Part shown: positions 35,504-45,820 of the stretch, in pieces
How positions within the stretch are numbered: position 1 is the stretch's first letter
Layout: the number at the start of each line of letters is the position of its first letter
Origin: Thysanoteuthis rhombus
Lineage: Eukaryota; Mollusca; Cephalopoda; Oegopsida; Thysanoteuthidae
Assembly (NCBI GenBank): GCA_963457665.1
Contig: OY735215.1
Location: 26,240,597 to 26,304,596, forward strand
Direction: 5' to 3'
DNA: 64,000 nucleotides
The notes under the pieces: model-generated
Seen by the model: only the letters and a program-made list of their open reading frames with translations
The model's database searches: none
What the model was told of the DNA's origin: nothing
Position numbers and translations under genes: made by a program

Positions 35504-38500
35504 CATACAGAGAGAGAGATATATATAGAGAGAGGTACATCAATGTCTGTTGCCTAATGATGAGAAAGGCCTATATTTTACTCAACAAGTGTATATTTTT
35601 CAACATGATCTCCTTCCTTGTCAAAACAATTTACTCAATGCTTTTCCATTATTCATATGAATTGAGCATTATACAGTAGAAATTTCAGATAAAAATTCAG
35701 CTAATAACTATCTCAGTTAATCCACCATGCATTCATTGAAAATCACTCTTGATGTCCAGGTTTTTCAGATATTGGGAATGCTTAACTATGAAGATTTGAA
35801 TGAAACTTGATTTAAATGAAACTTGATAAATGAGATTTACCAGTTATGTTAACAAGACATTGAAGAAAGATTTTTTAAAGAAAATGTTCCATTTTGATGT
35901 AGATTTCATAGAAAAAGCACTTGTTATTTCTACAGACCAAAAAGCTTCAACTTTTAACAGAGAAAGGTCTTGGAGATGCAGTACGAGAATTTGTTGACAA
36001 AGAAGAAAAAGATGCTATATCTGAACTTGTGAAATATCAACTCAAAAAAACACAGGTGAATATATTTGAAATATTATCATTGGTGTAAATATCAATATTG
36101 TATGGTTTAATCTTAAATTAAATTACCAACAACAAAGAAATCAGATATCTTTTCTGAATTGTGTGCACAAATTAATAGCAAAAATGAAAGGAATCCTCCT
36201 AATTTTTTTTTTTCATTGATCAATATATCTTTTGAAATTAATCTTGTTAAGATTCGTGACATAATGAATTAATATTGAATCATTGGTAAAATCCCAAATA
36301 TACATCATATGGTATTATCATCACTAGATACTTATGTTTTCAAATTGATAATTGTTTAGTTAACTCAATAAAAAGTAATAGAATAAATAGTTTATTAATG
36401 AAGGTTAGTATATAAGACATGATTCTTTCATGTGCACGTTGCATGGTTCTCAATTTGCTGATCTCACATGGAGAGACCACAAGACAGCACAGTACATCTG
36501 AGAAAAGACAAGAGTCAGGGACATCATAGAATCCATTAAAAATCTCAAATGGCGGTGGGCTGGCCATGTTGCAAGAATGGCGGACGACTGATGGACATCA
36601 CGACTCACGATATGGATCCCCTGAGATCACACATGCAACTGAGGCCGACAGAATATTAGATGGAGAGACAAGTTCAGGAAATACTGGCTCTATGACGCCC
36701 ATGACAGAGAAGTGTGGCAAATCCTAGGGAAGGTCTATGTCCAATGACAGACGTTAAAAGACTGATGATGATGATGATATAAGACAGACATTTCTTAAAG
36801 AAAAAAAAAAGTTGCAAATGTTACACTGCATTGTCCAATGCACTGGTATTATGACTAAGGGGCATCTTCCGGAGCAAAGGCGTGGGACTTAGATAAGTTG
36901 CAGTAGTCCTCCAAATACATTGTAAACCATTTGCCTTATAGCCCAGCATATACGGTAAGCAGTTTTTGTACATTTTAAGGGTGGTATTGGAAAGTCCGTT
37001 CCTTTTTATCTACTTAGCTTGATACTGCACGAGGCCATCAATTACTAACCAACCAGAAAATGCTCTTATAAATTTAATTTACTTTTAATTTTACGTAATC
37101 TGCATCATAATTTTATATTTATTGTATTTATTTATTTTGTAATTATCATGGCTACCATGTAACCTTTCCACTTTTGGTTAGATAAAGAAACATTATTACA
37201 GTTTTAACAAATTCGCAATGAAAATCAATGATTTCAATGCAGTTTTGAACATTTGTGAGAAGCCAAATCTATACTAATATTCAGGCCTTCTGTTTATTTG
37301 TGTCTCTTTCATGCTGAAACTGTATGGCCTATTGACCTGAGATTTGGCTTGTAGACTCACAAAACATCAGCTTGTGACATAGACCCTGTAAGCTGACAGG
37401 GGAGGTCAATGAAAGTTACCAGGTGTTATTTCTATTCAAAATTGGGTTGTAAACATTGGAAACGAATAATTATATCAGAATTTTTCATCAATCATTCTTC
37501 TTATGAATAGCTCACAGATTTCCTATCATGAAATCAATTCTTATACTAGTTTTGAGGCTTTTTTTCATCATACAGCAATAATTTTCTCAATGAAAAAGTT
37601 GTGTTGCCTAATGTTGCTGCTACTACTACTAAAAGTATTTGCACAACACTCAACCATGGTCTTGGTATGTTTCTGTTTTGCCCTCTACCTGTCTTACATT
37701 GACAAGATTTAGTCTGAATCAGGTGACTGAGTGGTGAAGAGGATTGGGGAGGATTTGGACACATGATTGCATGTTTTATTACAATCATTACTACTAAATC
37801 AGGTCATTTTTGTAAAATGATAAAATTGAAAGTTGAAATTTTTATTTTATCAGATAAATTATTGTAAACCATTATTATTAATTTTTGACTACTACTAACC
37901 TTCATTGTAATTTTGGTTGTTTTTTTATCACAATTTCACTAAGGCCATCAATCTATGACAGTAAGTAGACAGACAGCATAGATTTGGAGTAAATAATTAG
38001 CTGTGTGTTAATAATATATTTTCAATTTGTTGTGTAGTGTAAGAAGATGTATAGTTAAGAAAATATTCTTTAGTATGTTGTCAAATTTAAGTTATGTTTT
38101 TCCCCGTGCAGTGAACCCTAAACCCGAATCTTCTATACGTTCCATTGTCCAAACCTCTCATTAACTTACCATCACCACCATTTTTGGGGATCTGGGAACA
38201 CTCAGATTTTTCTCCCATATTAATAAATGATAATTGCTTCTTCATGCCATTTCAGCTCACAAAAAGTTTTCATGAAAATGCTCTATTTTTGAATTGTGGA
38301 GCAAACCTCTATCTGATTCTGTTTGCATATTTTGCTGTGTCTTACATCCCATATAAGTTGTTTGGAAAGAACTGAAATAATCTTTCATTTTTTTTTTTTT
38401 CCTAAATTTTAAACTTTGAAATTTAAAATCAGCTGCTTCTTGAATAATATAAGGATTTTTACCATTTTGTGATTAAAGATTTTGTATCTTGTCTTGAATG

Positions 38501-40272
38501 TTTCAGAACCATTTGACCAATAAGTCTGCTAATGAGGAAACTATTGACAATTTGGTATATCAGTATAAAGAGGAACGTAAGAAGAAAGCAAACAATGAGG
38601 ATGAAGTTAAGGAGGCCCTGAAAGAATCCCAGTCAGCACAAAGCAAAAGAACACAGAGTGTAGTAAATTCTGATGATGATGATGATGATAACTCAACCTT
38701 CAACCTGGGTGCAATCAAAAATAAAAACTCTACTGTCTCCAGTAGGGCTAACATTGATATCAGTGACTCTGATTCAGATGGGAGCTCTTTTGTCAACCAG
38801 AAGAAGGGAACTGGCCGGGGGAGAGGCCGTGGCCAAAGAGCTGCAAGAGGTGGACGTGGTAGCCGTGGAGGCCGAGGAGCTAGAGCTAAGGCTCCTGTGG
38901 TGACTAGTGACATAGGCAGTTTCTTTACACAGTCATCCACATCAAAACGGGCTACATCCTCACCCTGTAGGTATGTGGATGAAATTTGAATTTGTGTGTT
39001 TAAATGAAAATATTTGTGTGAATATGTGCTTATATATGTATATGTTATGTACATACATATATGTATATAGCATATATACATGGCAAAGAAATTAGGATTA
39101 CTATTGCTATTACTTTTTATGTTCTTCAACACCAACAGTTTCAATCTTATACTATTTCAAACAGTTTAATTCCCTCTTGACTAAAGAATGCCTGAATCAT
39201 TTGAAACAAATAATTTTAACATAATCTATGGTCATAAACTCTGAAATGACAGCATCTTATTCCCTTCTGAAGGCTTCATTTGAAATTATTCAAACCTAAT
39301 GTCAAATCTGAATCCTAAAATTGATTCTTGTCAAAAGTCCAAAATCACTGTATATGATCTCACATTTCACTCTATGTTTCAACATAACAAATTGATTTTC
39401 CTTCCTCTCTTATTTACACCAAAATGAATAGTCTTAATTCAATCAAATAAGAATGCCTCAATCAAAATTTGGTAACCCTCTAGATAAGTGGTGTAAATTA
39501 TGCACATATGTTTACCTCATATATTATAGTGGCATAAATCAAGTTGACCATAGAAAACTATATTTTGAACATTCCAACACAAATACGTTATCACTTTTCA
39601 ATAGTTTTTATATGACCAACTCATTTGTTCAAGTATTCAATTGTTTTAGGATAGCTTAAAATAAGTAAAAGGAATACCTCAAATAAATAGTAAATATTAA
39701 TAATAAATAAGGCCTGGTTAGTCATTCAATAAAGATTGTCAAGTGACAACATCTTTTGGCAGCATGCTGTGTTAGGGTGATCAATTAAAAACTTGGAATA
39801 AGTGGTGATTGATGAATGAGTCACTTCTCTCGCCTTTTGTCGGGTAGTGATCACTAAAAAAAGTCTAAATTAAAGAAAAAAAGCATGTATATAATCAGAT
39901 GCTAACTGGGGATCAATTTAGTATAAATATTAGTGCAGCCTGTACATGTAATATATAATCTGCAGAGTTGAGCACTCTTTAAGTAAGGCAACTCGTCCAT
40001 CATAAGCTATAAGCAATACTTTTCCAACTCTGGAATGGAGTACTCTGGTGGATGGGGAATAGTACATAAGTAAATATATTGCTTAAATTCGGTCCTACTG
40101 ACCATCCAGTTCTATGTAGGACAGGTGTAAAATGCCAGCCTCAGGGTCTTGAGCGAAGGTTTCAATCCTACCATGTGGTACTCGATGGGATATTGGATAG
40201 TCTTCTACGGAAAAGTTGTAATACAACGAAACAGCTGTCTGTGGATGACACAATTATTATTATAATATTTTG

Positions 40273-40314
<42 letters not shown>

Positions 40315-40320
40315 TATATG

Positions 40321-40365
<45 letters not shown>

Positions 40366-40373
40366 TGTGTGTA

Positions 40374-40435
<62 letters not shown>

Positions 40436-40976
40436 TAGTAGAATGTGGATTCGCTACACAAACTAGCTCATGTTTCTGCCCTTTCTGAGCCTCACCAGAA
40501 CTTGACTTCCATAGTATAGAATTGAATGTGTCAAGCACTCTATGAAATAAATCCATCACATATCAGAAGTTGCTTAATATTATTAATATATTATCATATT
40601 ATGCTATACTGCTATCCTTATCTGTACCATATGTATTATGTGTATATATATATACACACGCATAGCCAGCAAGACGTACATATATGAAACATTTCTTGTA
40701 CTTGAAAAGATTTTTTTCATATAGAAACAAGGGTATATGCAGGATATATATATCATTGTGTACTCATTCCAGTATTTATTTATGACTGTTTTTTTTTTTT
40801 TGTTCTTTTTCAGGAATGAAGTGACAATTTCTGATGATAGTGATAGCAATGATATTTTTGAGCCTTCATCCAAGATGAGGAAAACAAACAGAGGAAAATC
40901 CGCTCCCAATACCACTCGCAACAAGCCAGCTCCCAAAAGAAGAGGTCTCACTTTTGATGACTCTGATGATGACTGA
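29514..40976 (+). CDS. MRE11: MRE11 double-strand-break repair nuclease, seven coding exons
   Basis: The protein is the Mn-dependent 3'-5' exo/endonuclease subunit of the nuclear MRE11-RAD50-NBS1 complex, which senses and resects double-strand breaks (family knowledge). Exons: 29514-30558 (ATG at 29520), 32011-32107, 33830-33930, 34827-34918, 35936-36055, 38507-38970 and 40814-40976, all with GT..AG introns and phases that join exactly. The total is 2076 coding bases, about 691 residues; the human protein is about 708. Visible metal-binding motifs are D21/H23 (DIH), D61 (GGD), N129/H130 (GNHDDP), a VIHQNR His near 218 and GHEHE near 245-249. The capping-domain signature [13 protein letters not shown] is in exon 2. 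Residues about 585-610 are a Gly/Arg-rich segment and the C-terminus ends in an acidic DDSDDD. No frameshift or lost catalytic residue is visible. The 5' non-coding exon and the promoter were not located. Confidence 0.97.
31035..31120 (+). repeat. Dispersed repeat copy in MRE11 intron 1
   Basis: Partner of 4790-4920, sharing ATACTTTTGCCATTGTGGGT, ATATCAGGTTTTGTTACTTC and the TCCATACTTCAGTGGGCTTT junction. Confidence 0.6.
32011..32107 (+). CDS. MRE11: MRE11 exon 2
   Basis: The acceptor is TTTTACAG and the donor CAG|GTAAGT. The exon enters in phase 1 and leaves in phase 2. It encodes the start of the capping/DNA-binding domain, including [13 protein letters not shown], which is strongly conserved in animal MRE11. 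Confidence 0.95.
32375..32665 (-). repeat. Dispersed repeat family A, minus-strand copy
   Basis: Read on the minus strand it shows the family order: GCCTTCGGAAAAGACATGAA, CAGCTATGGGTGAATAG, a GAATGTTACTCTGACAGAAA block, CAAAATCAGGAGTAGAGCC. It lies in MRE11 intron 2, about 1 kb before a plus-strand copy. Confidence 0.65.
33490..33730 (+). repeat. Dispersed repeat family A, plus-strand copy
   Basis: Contains GAGAAAGGCATGAATCAACT, CAGCTACGGGTAAATAG, GATTACTCTGAAAGAAAAAA, in family order. It ends about 100 bp before MRE11 exon 3 and is inverted relative to the 32375-32665 copy in the same intron. Confidence 0.65.
33830..33930 (+). CDS. MRE11: MRE11 exon 3
   Basis: The acceptor is CTTTTACAG and the donor TTTG|GTAAGT, phase 2 to 1. 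The exon encodes [16 protein letters not shown] and a basic stretch, colinear with the vertebrate capping domain. Confidence 0.94.
34013..34690 (-). mobile_element. Internally deleted mariner in MRE11 intron 3
   Basis: The end TTGGGTTAGCTAAAAAGCTC (from about 34013) matches mariner terminal repeats and follows a TA. Next to it the minus strand encodes a mariner C-terminus ([20 protein letters not shown]). From 34674 down to 34339 it encodes the N-terminal helix-turn-helix part ([41 protein letters not shown]). The catalytic middle is absent. The opposite terminal repeat was not found. Confidence 0.75.
34827..34918 (+). CDS. MRE11: MRE11 exon 4
   Basis: The acceptor is TTTTCCAG and the donor CAG|GTATGT, phase 1 to 0. 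The encoded segment includes [12 protein letters not shown], matching the conserved RVEDLV region of the family. Confidence 0.93.
35112..35154. repeat. (TA)n tracts before SINE copy 1
   Basis: Two TA runs split by GATTATG; a matching TA tract follows the SINE at 35461-35497. Confidence 0.9.
35155..35460 (+). repeat. tRNA-derived SINE family B, copy 1 (MRE11 intron 4)
   Basis: Begins near TTTGAGCACTCTTTAAGTGA. Positions 35308-35384 form a tRNA-like body with CCAGT/ACTGG acceptor-like pairing, an A box in TGGCTCAGCAGTAGG and a B box in GGTTTGAATCC. It ends in AACAGCTGTCTGTGGATGAC and runs into (TA)n on both sides. Confidence 0.8.
35936..36055 (+). CDS. MRE11: MRE11 exon 5
   Basis: The exon is 120 bp, phase 0 to 0, with acceptor TTTCTACAG and donor CAG|GTGAAT. 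It encodes [20 protein letters not shown] and [10 protein letters not shown], highly conserved in animal MRE11. Confidence 0.95.
36420..36776 (+). mobile_element. 5'-inverted LINE fragment in MRE11 intron 5 with 10-bp target-site duplications
   Basis: From about 36461 to 36776 the plus strand matches the 3' end of the LINE at 24143-24580 (GGAGAGACCACAAGACAGCA, GGGCTGGCCATGTTGCAAGA, ending ACGTTAAAAGACTG and GAT repeats). Positions about 36420-36460 carry the immediately preceding piece in the opposite orientation (TTGCATGGTTCTCAATTTGC). ATATAAGACA flanks the insertion at 36410-36419 and 36777-36786. Confidence 0.85.
37266..37510 (+). repeat. Dispersed repeat starting CTATACTAATATT, second copy
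   Basis: Partner of 13895-14110, in MRE11 intron 5, including the shared CAATCATTCTTCTTATGAAT-like end block. Confidence 0.6.
38130..38330 (+). repeat. Dispersed repeat, second copy of the 1185-1400 family
   Basis: Carries GATCTGGGAACACTCAG, ATAATTGCTTCTTCATGCCA and GAAAATGCTCTATTTTTG in the same order as the copy inside the hAT element. It lies just upstream of MRE11 exon 6. Confidence 0.6.
38507..38970 (+). CDS. MRE11: MRE11 exon 6: Gly/Arg-rich region
   Basis: The acceptor is TGTTTCAG and the donor TGTAG|GTATGT, phase 0 to 2. The exon holds the end of the capping domain, a run of Asp residues, acidic Ser/Asp motifs typical of CK2 sites, and the RG/RGG-rich segment that in the human protein is arginine-methylated and binds DNA (family knowledge). 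The low-complexity content explains the overlapping antisense frames, which are shadows. Confidence 0.93.
39705..39930 (+). repeat. Dispersed repeat family C, copy 1 (MRE11 intron 6)
   Basis: GGCCTGGTTAGTCATTCAAT, TTTTGGCAGCATGCTGTG, GTGATCAATTAAAAACTTGG and TCGCCTTTTGTCGGGTAGTG recur at 45615-45820 and at 63855-64000. Confidence 0.7.
39962..40255 (+). repeat. tRNA-derived SINE family B, copy 2 (MRE11 intron 6)
   Basis: Same order as copy 1: GTTGAGCACTCTTTAAGTAA at the 5' end, tRNA-like body at about 40108-40187 with B box GGTTTCAATCC, and AACAGCTGTCTGTGGATGAC at the 3' end. A short ATT run then (CA)n and (TA)n follow. Confidence 0.8.
40275..40432. repeat. (CA)n, (TA)n and (TG)n compound microsatellite
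   Basis: CA repeats, then TA repeats, a TG patch and more TA repeats. Long frames through this tract are artefacts. Confidence 0.95.
40814..40976 (+). CDS. MRE11: MRE11 exon 7 (terminal coding exon)
   Basis: It follows a T-rich tract ending in TTTTTCAG and completes the phase-2 codon. It encodes an acidic Ser/Asp patch, a basic patch and a final FDDSDDD before TGA at 40974-40976, like the acidic C-terminus of other MRE11 proteins. Confidence 0.92.
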
Positions 40977-42950
40977 CCACTCGCTTGATGTACTATCTTA
41001 AGAAAGCGTAACAGATTTCATACATCATATATACATTGGCTGAAATATTACCTGCGAAGAGGAGTTACCACTGAAGAATGTTATGACAAAGAATGAATGT
41101 TTGTTTGTGCGTTTGTACTTATTCTTATGTTACTCGAACATGCTGTCTTTCAAGAGTTTATATTTAGTTTAATATTTTCATTTTCCTTGAATTATAATCT
41201 ACGCAAAACTAAAATTATGTAGAAAGTGTTTGTATTGTGTAGAACATACATAAATTGGTTAAAATCAATCCAACTATCTTGGAAAATAAGTATCAACTGA
41301 AAAAATAAATTGATTTTTATATATGATAATTTTCTAGTTATTATAAAATTACTTCTAGAACTTTCTGGGGTTTAGCTGCATCATAAGGGGCACATGAAAT
41401 GACTACTTATAGCAAAATTTAATACAGAAAGTTCAAATTTCAAAAAGGTCCTGCTGTATAAAAAGTTTTCTGTATCAAGTTACATTTTGTTCTTTTAGTG
41501 GATTTGTTCTTATGCTTAAATATTGGTAGGCTTCTGTGGCATAATTATCTTTCCTATCTCTCCTGCTGTTATGAATATAAAGCCTGTATTTTGATTGTAG
41601 CTTGATTTTCAAGAATGTTCAGTTGATGTTTTCTATTAACTAGCAAAGGAAAACATTCCAAATTAAATCAAAGAGCCCACTTCATTATTGCTCAATCTAG
41701 TTCTTTTAAAATCTGAGATGGTAGTTACAAATTTGAGAAAATCTCTCTCTAACAATAGAGCTTTCTCTATGTGGCATATTGAAATACTTTTGAAAATTTA
41801 GCTTTTTACTTCACGATAAATTGAAGTAATGAGTCGTAAGTCTTCAAAAATATTAATAATTTTATTTTAGTGCCTTACAACATAAATGAATCAAGATTAT
41901 TTTCTAAAAATAATATCATTATTTTGCTATGTGTATTTCAAAATTTCTGACTGGTATGAAAATATAACAATTTTGGCTATGTATTGCCATGGTTGGAAAT
42001 AGAATTTAGATGAAAATCAGTTACCATGGCTATAATGCAAATGAAACTGTCTTGACAGAAAAAGGAGTAAGAATTTGTTGCTTTATTATCAATTTTTGAC
42101 TGGTCTTCTTATTTTTGTTGCTTTTCATGACAACTCTCTGATTGTTATTCTGCATTAATGTGAAACATGGATTGGAGATATAATTAAAAAAAAGATAAGT
42201 TATACGTTTTCCTTAAAAATCACTCCTGTTTGCTAGACTGAATCTCAACTTGAAATTCCATAACGTAACAAATACGAAGAAATGAATGAAAGAATCCCTT
42301 TCAGTCTCGAAACTGTCTTGACACTGGTTTTTTGCTCCATTCGAATTTCCGCTTCGAAAATTTTTTTTCTCTCATGACTAGTTAGTTTTTGATGAATTGA
42401 CCAATTATAGCATAACAGACAGAGATCATAACTAGCAAATTATTAACATAAATGCTTTCCATTTCTTTACAACTCTCTTATGATTGAAAGAAGTTGATGT
42501 TTTTATGCCTTCAAGTGTCCTTAAATCTGCTCTTGACCTCTTTATTTCTGGCTTTGATTTCACTTTCTTCCTCTATCTTGCTAAAGTCAGGAGGCAAGCA
42601 TCTAGCTCTTCACATTCCATGTTAATAGCAATCAGTACATTTGTATATCAAACTACAGTTGAAGGAGTCTGCATCAGCATGTATGCATTATGATTACTCA
42701 ACAACAGGCCATTGTACGAATTCAACATTCCCCAGACATATTCGTCAGTGAAGTGTTAGATCAGCAGTTCTTGAGATATCCAATAAATATAGATAAAATT
42801 TAAAGAATGCATCATCTCCCTTGACTCCCACTCTTTAGAATTATCTAAATTTAGGTGTTAAATATCTAAATTGAAACACTGAAAAGAAGTAAGTAAAATA
42901 CTGCTGCTCCACACACCATAAAGTCTGGCCCTTTCCAAACATTTCCCCCT
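40977..42950. other. MRE11 3' flank, no further gene recognised
   Basis: AT-rich sequence containing the probable 3' untranslated region. A 69-codon frame at 42484-42693 has no recognisable domain. Confidence 0.4.
41304..41309 (+). terminator. Candidate MRE11 polyadenylation signal AATAAA
   Basis: A canonical AATAAA lies 328 bp after the MRE11 stop codon, in AT-rich sequence. Similar hexamers occur by chance in this composition, so use is inferred. Confidence 0.4.
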
Positions 42951-42954
42951 GGAA

Positions 42955-43115
42955 CAAGCTCTTCCCTAGTTTGAAAAATTCAATACTTAGGCTTGGAGGT
43001 GCATGGTATCATAACAGTTATCTGAAGAGAAAATGGGATCAGCAAACTTATTTCCAATTCAAGCTGAAACTGATTATGTTCACTTCAGCCTAATACCGTT
43101 GGGAAAGGCATGAAT
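42955..43115 (+). repeat. Dispersed repeat family A fragment
   Basis: GAAAATGGGATCAGCAAACT, TTCCAATTCAAGCTGAAAC and GGGAAAGGCATGAATCCACT follow the family order; the 3' half is diverged. Confidence 0.6.
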
Positions 43116-43781
43116 CCACTTTCAATCTCTTCCATCATCAGATGTCTTGTTACTGGCATGCCACAATGAAAAAGAGAAAAGAATGGATGAGTGAGCACTT
43201 GGGTAAAACGTGCTTCTATAAGTAGCTTGCCTGTCAGGTTATAGCAACAAAAAAAGTACTGTTACTCCCGTAGTCAACTTTGTAACAAACAATTTAAGAT
43301 TAAAGTGCATTATGATGTTTTCATAGACATCTCTTAATTTGACATGATTCTGTTGAATTGAAATGATGAGGGATTTCAAATTGTTTCATTTGGATCTAGT
43401 AAGCACTGTGAAAAAAAAGTTGATATTTTGAAGATGTATTCATATTTGAAAACTTGTTAGTATTTTGATCTAATCTTCACCATTTGATAAATTAGAGCTC
43501 CAATTCTTTAAAAATTGTAAAAAAATTCTTTCAATTTTTTTTCTTTTTAATACCTTGTCTTTTAAATACAAATGTCCCTCACTTCTTGAAAGTTCACTTT
43601 ATGCCACTTCACTTTTATGAAAGACCTACATTAATATAGGTTTCTCCTTCTATCTGAAATGGTGTAAAACTAAGAAGCAATTACCATTAATTCATAAGGG
43701 AAAAACTTTTCAACAGTTCAGACCCTCCCCCAAATAACCTGTCTACTTGCTTTAATGTTGAAAGTCAAGATCCATCGGCTA

Positions 43782-44015
43782 CTATGACTCATATGGAAAG
43801 CTTGAAATATGACAGGATGCTTTGCTGCTTAACATTATGTATTTTTCTAATTTGTAGGTGCTCAAAATATTCCGCGAACCTGCCTTAAACTCATGAGCCC
43901 TTTCAAAATTAAAATCATACTTTTCTGCAGCACTGTCAATGGTAGCAAAAATCTCATGTAAGGTAATTTTTTGGTCTGGGAATGCTACAAAAAATTTTCT
44001 CATATCAATTAACAA
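43782..44015 (-). other. Unidentified 77-codon open frame
   Basis: The minus strand encodes a compact sequence with FFVAFPDQKITLHEIFA, IDSAAEKYDF and a KYIML segment. Composition is protein-like, not low-complexity. No splice sites or family match convinced me; it may be a fragment of a repeat-encoded protein. Confidence 0.25.
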
Positions 44016-44555
44016 TGATTTTTTTTTCTTCGGTTTACACCATTTTAGCTTATGATTGTCATTAATTGAATGGAAGCCTTATTAAAGAAGTTCTAACATG
44101 TTTTCTCTTCTTCAAGAATGAGTTAACTCTAAAAAAAAATGTTTGGAAAAAATGTTTTTAACTTGTAAATATCTATTTGTGTAAGGAAACCTGTTTTTGC
44201 TTTGAAGTTCAGAATTTTAATTTTTTTCTGTATCCATACATTTTGCCATACTGAATTATTATTGGCAGAAATAATGATTCCACAAATAGTGTTCACTGTA
44301 AATCATTTTTGATCTTTGTTTATACTGACGATTGGAAAAAATTATTTTTAATAAAATTACTCAGTTTTTAACTGATCTTGTTTTGTTATAATTCATTTTA
44401 TGAGTTGGCTGTGTAACATTATGGCAATACAAGAAACAACTAATGGTTTGCTCTCTAGAAATAATGTCAAAATTGACTCTCATGCTGCTATTTCAACGTG
44501 AAAATTTTTTATAGCATTTATTTGATAAGCTAACTGCATTACGTTTCTACTTATA

Positions 44556-44570
44556 ATATATATATATGTG

Positions 44571-44629
<59 letters not shown>

Positions 44630-44630
44630 C
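44556..44630. repeat. (TA)n(TG)n microsatellite
   Basis: TA repeats with scattered TGTA, then about 40 bases of pure TG. Confidence 0.95.
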
Positions 44631-45614
44631 TTGGAAAACTTTTATTTAGTGGTTGATGAGATTATTTACTGAGCACAATGCAGTACTGGGGCACCCAGTG
44701 AGAATGGAATTCATTGCACTGGCCAATGAGACTACAGCAAGAATAGCTTGCTAATCATCATAGGCATCCAACTATAGGTATTATTATGTTTCCCTTATCT
44801 AGTACAGGCCACAATATTGATGCATATAATGAAGAAAAAAAACTCAGTGGCAGTTAGACTAACCCACTAACCATTACTCTTCAAGAGGTAACGAATAGGA
44901 TGTTCTTTAGAGCCTTTGACTGGGTATTGATTCCCATAGGTGATTTTATGCTGGATTAGGGTTGATATAAAATTGAAGAAAAAAAGATGTTTGGAACTGA
45001 ATAAAAAAACTACCAATAAAAAGAGAATGACTGAAAATACAGATGTAATCTAATGGAAAATACATGTGATTTATAATTTGTATAGTTCTCACTAGATGCA
45101 CGAAGAATATAGCTTAAAAAAGAGTTTTCAATCCACAAACTCATCAAAACAATATTAAGCCAAAAGTATCTAAAATAGATTGAATACTGGTATTATATCC
45201 AGAGACATATGTGAAAGAAGAAAAGACAATTGTTTTTCAGATGAACTTATTCATTTAGATCAGTGGCCCCAGGTCACCTTGCAATCCAGAGTTTGCTCAA
45301 TTTCTCTCCCTTTTTGAATTATCATCTAGTAAATTTTCACCATTATATATTCTCTCCCTTTCTAGTATACATCTCTGTTAGAAATTCTATCCCTGGCAGT
45401 CAAGTGTTCTCCCAGTTTGAGAATCAGGTTATGTTGCTATCATTATATAAGCCTTACTAGCCATTGATACTTTGGCTTTCATTGAAGACATAAAACGTCA
45501 TGTATTAAAATGAAACTGGATTGTATACTTGCACCCATTTTTTGTGATTGCTTGACAAAAATCACTTGGAAATTGCCAACTAGGTATAAATATGTCTATG
45601 TAATTCCTATTCAC

Positions 45615-45820
45615 TCACAGGTCTGGTTAGTCTTTCTCTGAAAACAATCATGTGACCAATATTTTTTGGCAGTATGCTTTGCTGGGGGATGATCAATCAA
45701 AAAATTGGAAAAAGGGGTGATCATTAAATAAGTTCTCTTGCCTTTTGTTGGGCAGTGATCACTACATGGTCTGAATTTTCAATACATAAACACAAGGGAC
45801 CAATTTAGCATGAACTTACG
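45615..45820 (+). repeat. Dispersed repeat family C, copy 2
   Basis: Starts AGGTCTGGTTAGTCTTTCTC, includes TTTTTTGGCAGTATGCTTTG and CTTGCCTTTTGTTGGGCAGT, and extends to GGGACCAATTTAGCATGAAC, which parallels GGGGATCAATTTAGTATAAA in copy 1. Confidence 0.7.

Noticed and set aside
38560..39144. 194-codon minus-strand frame
   Set aside because: Antisense shadow of the MRE11 Gly/Arg-rich exon.
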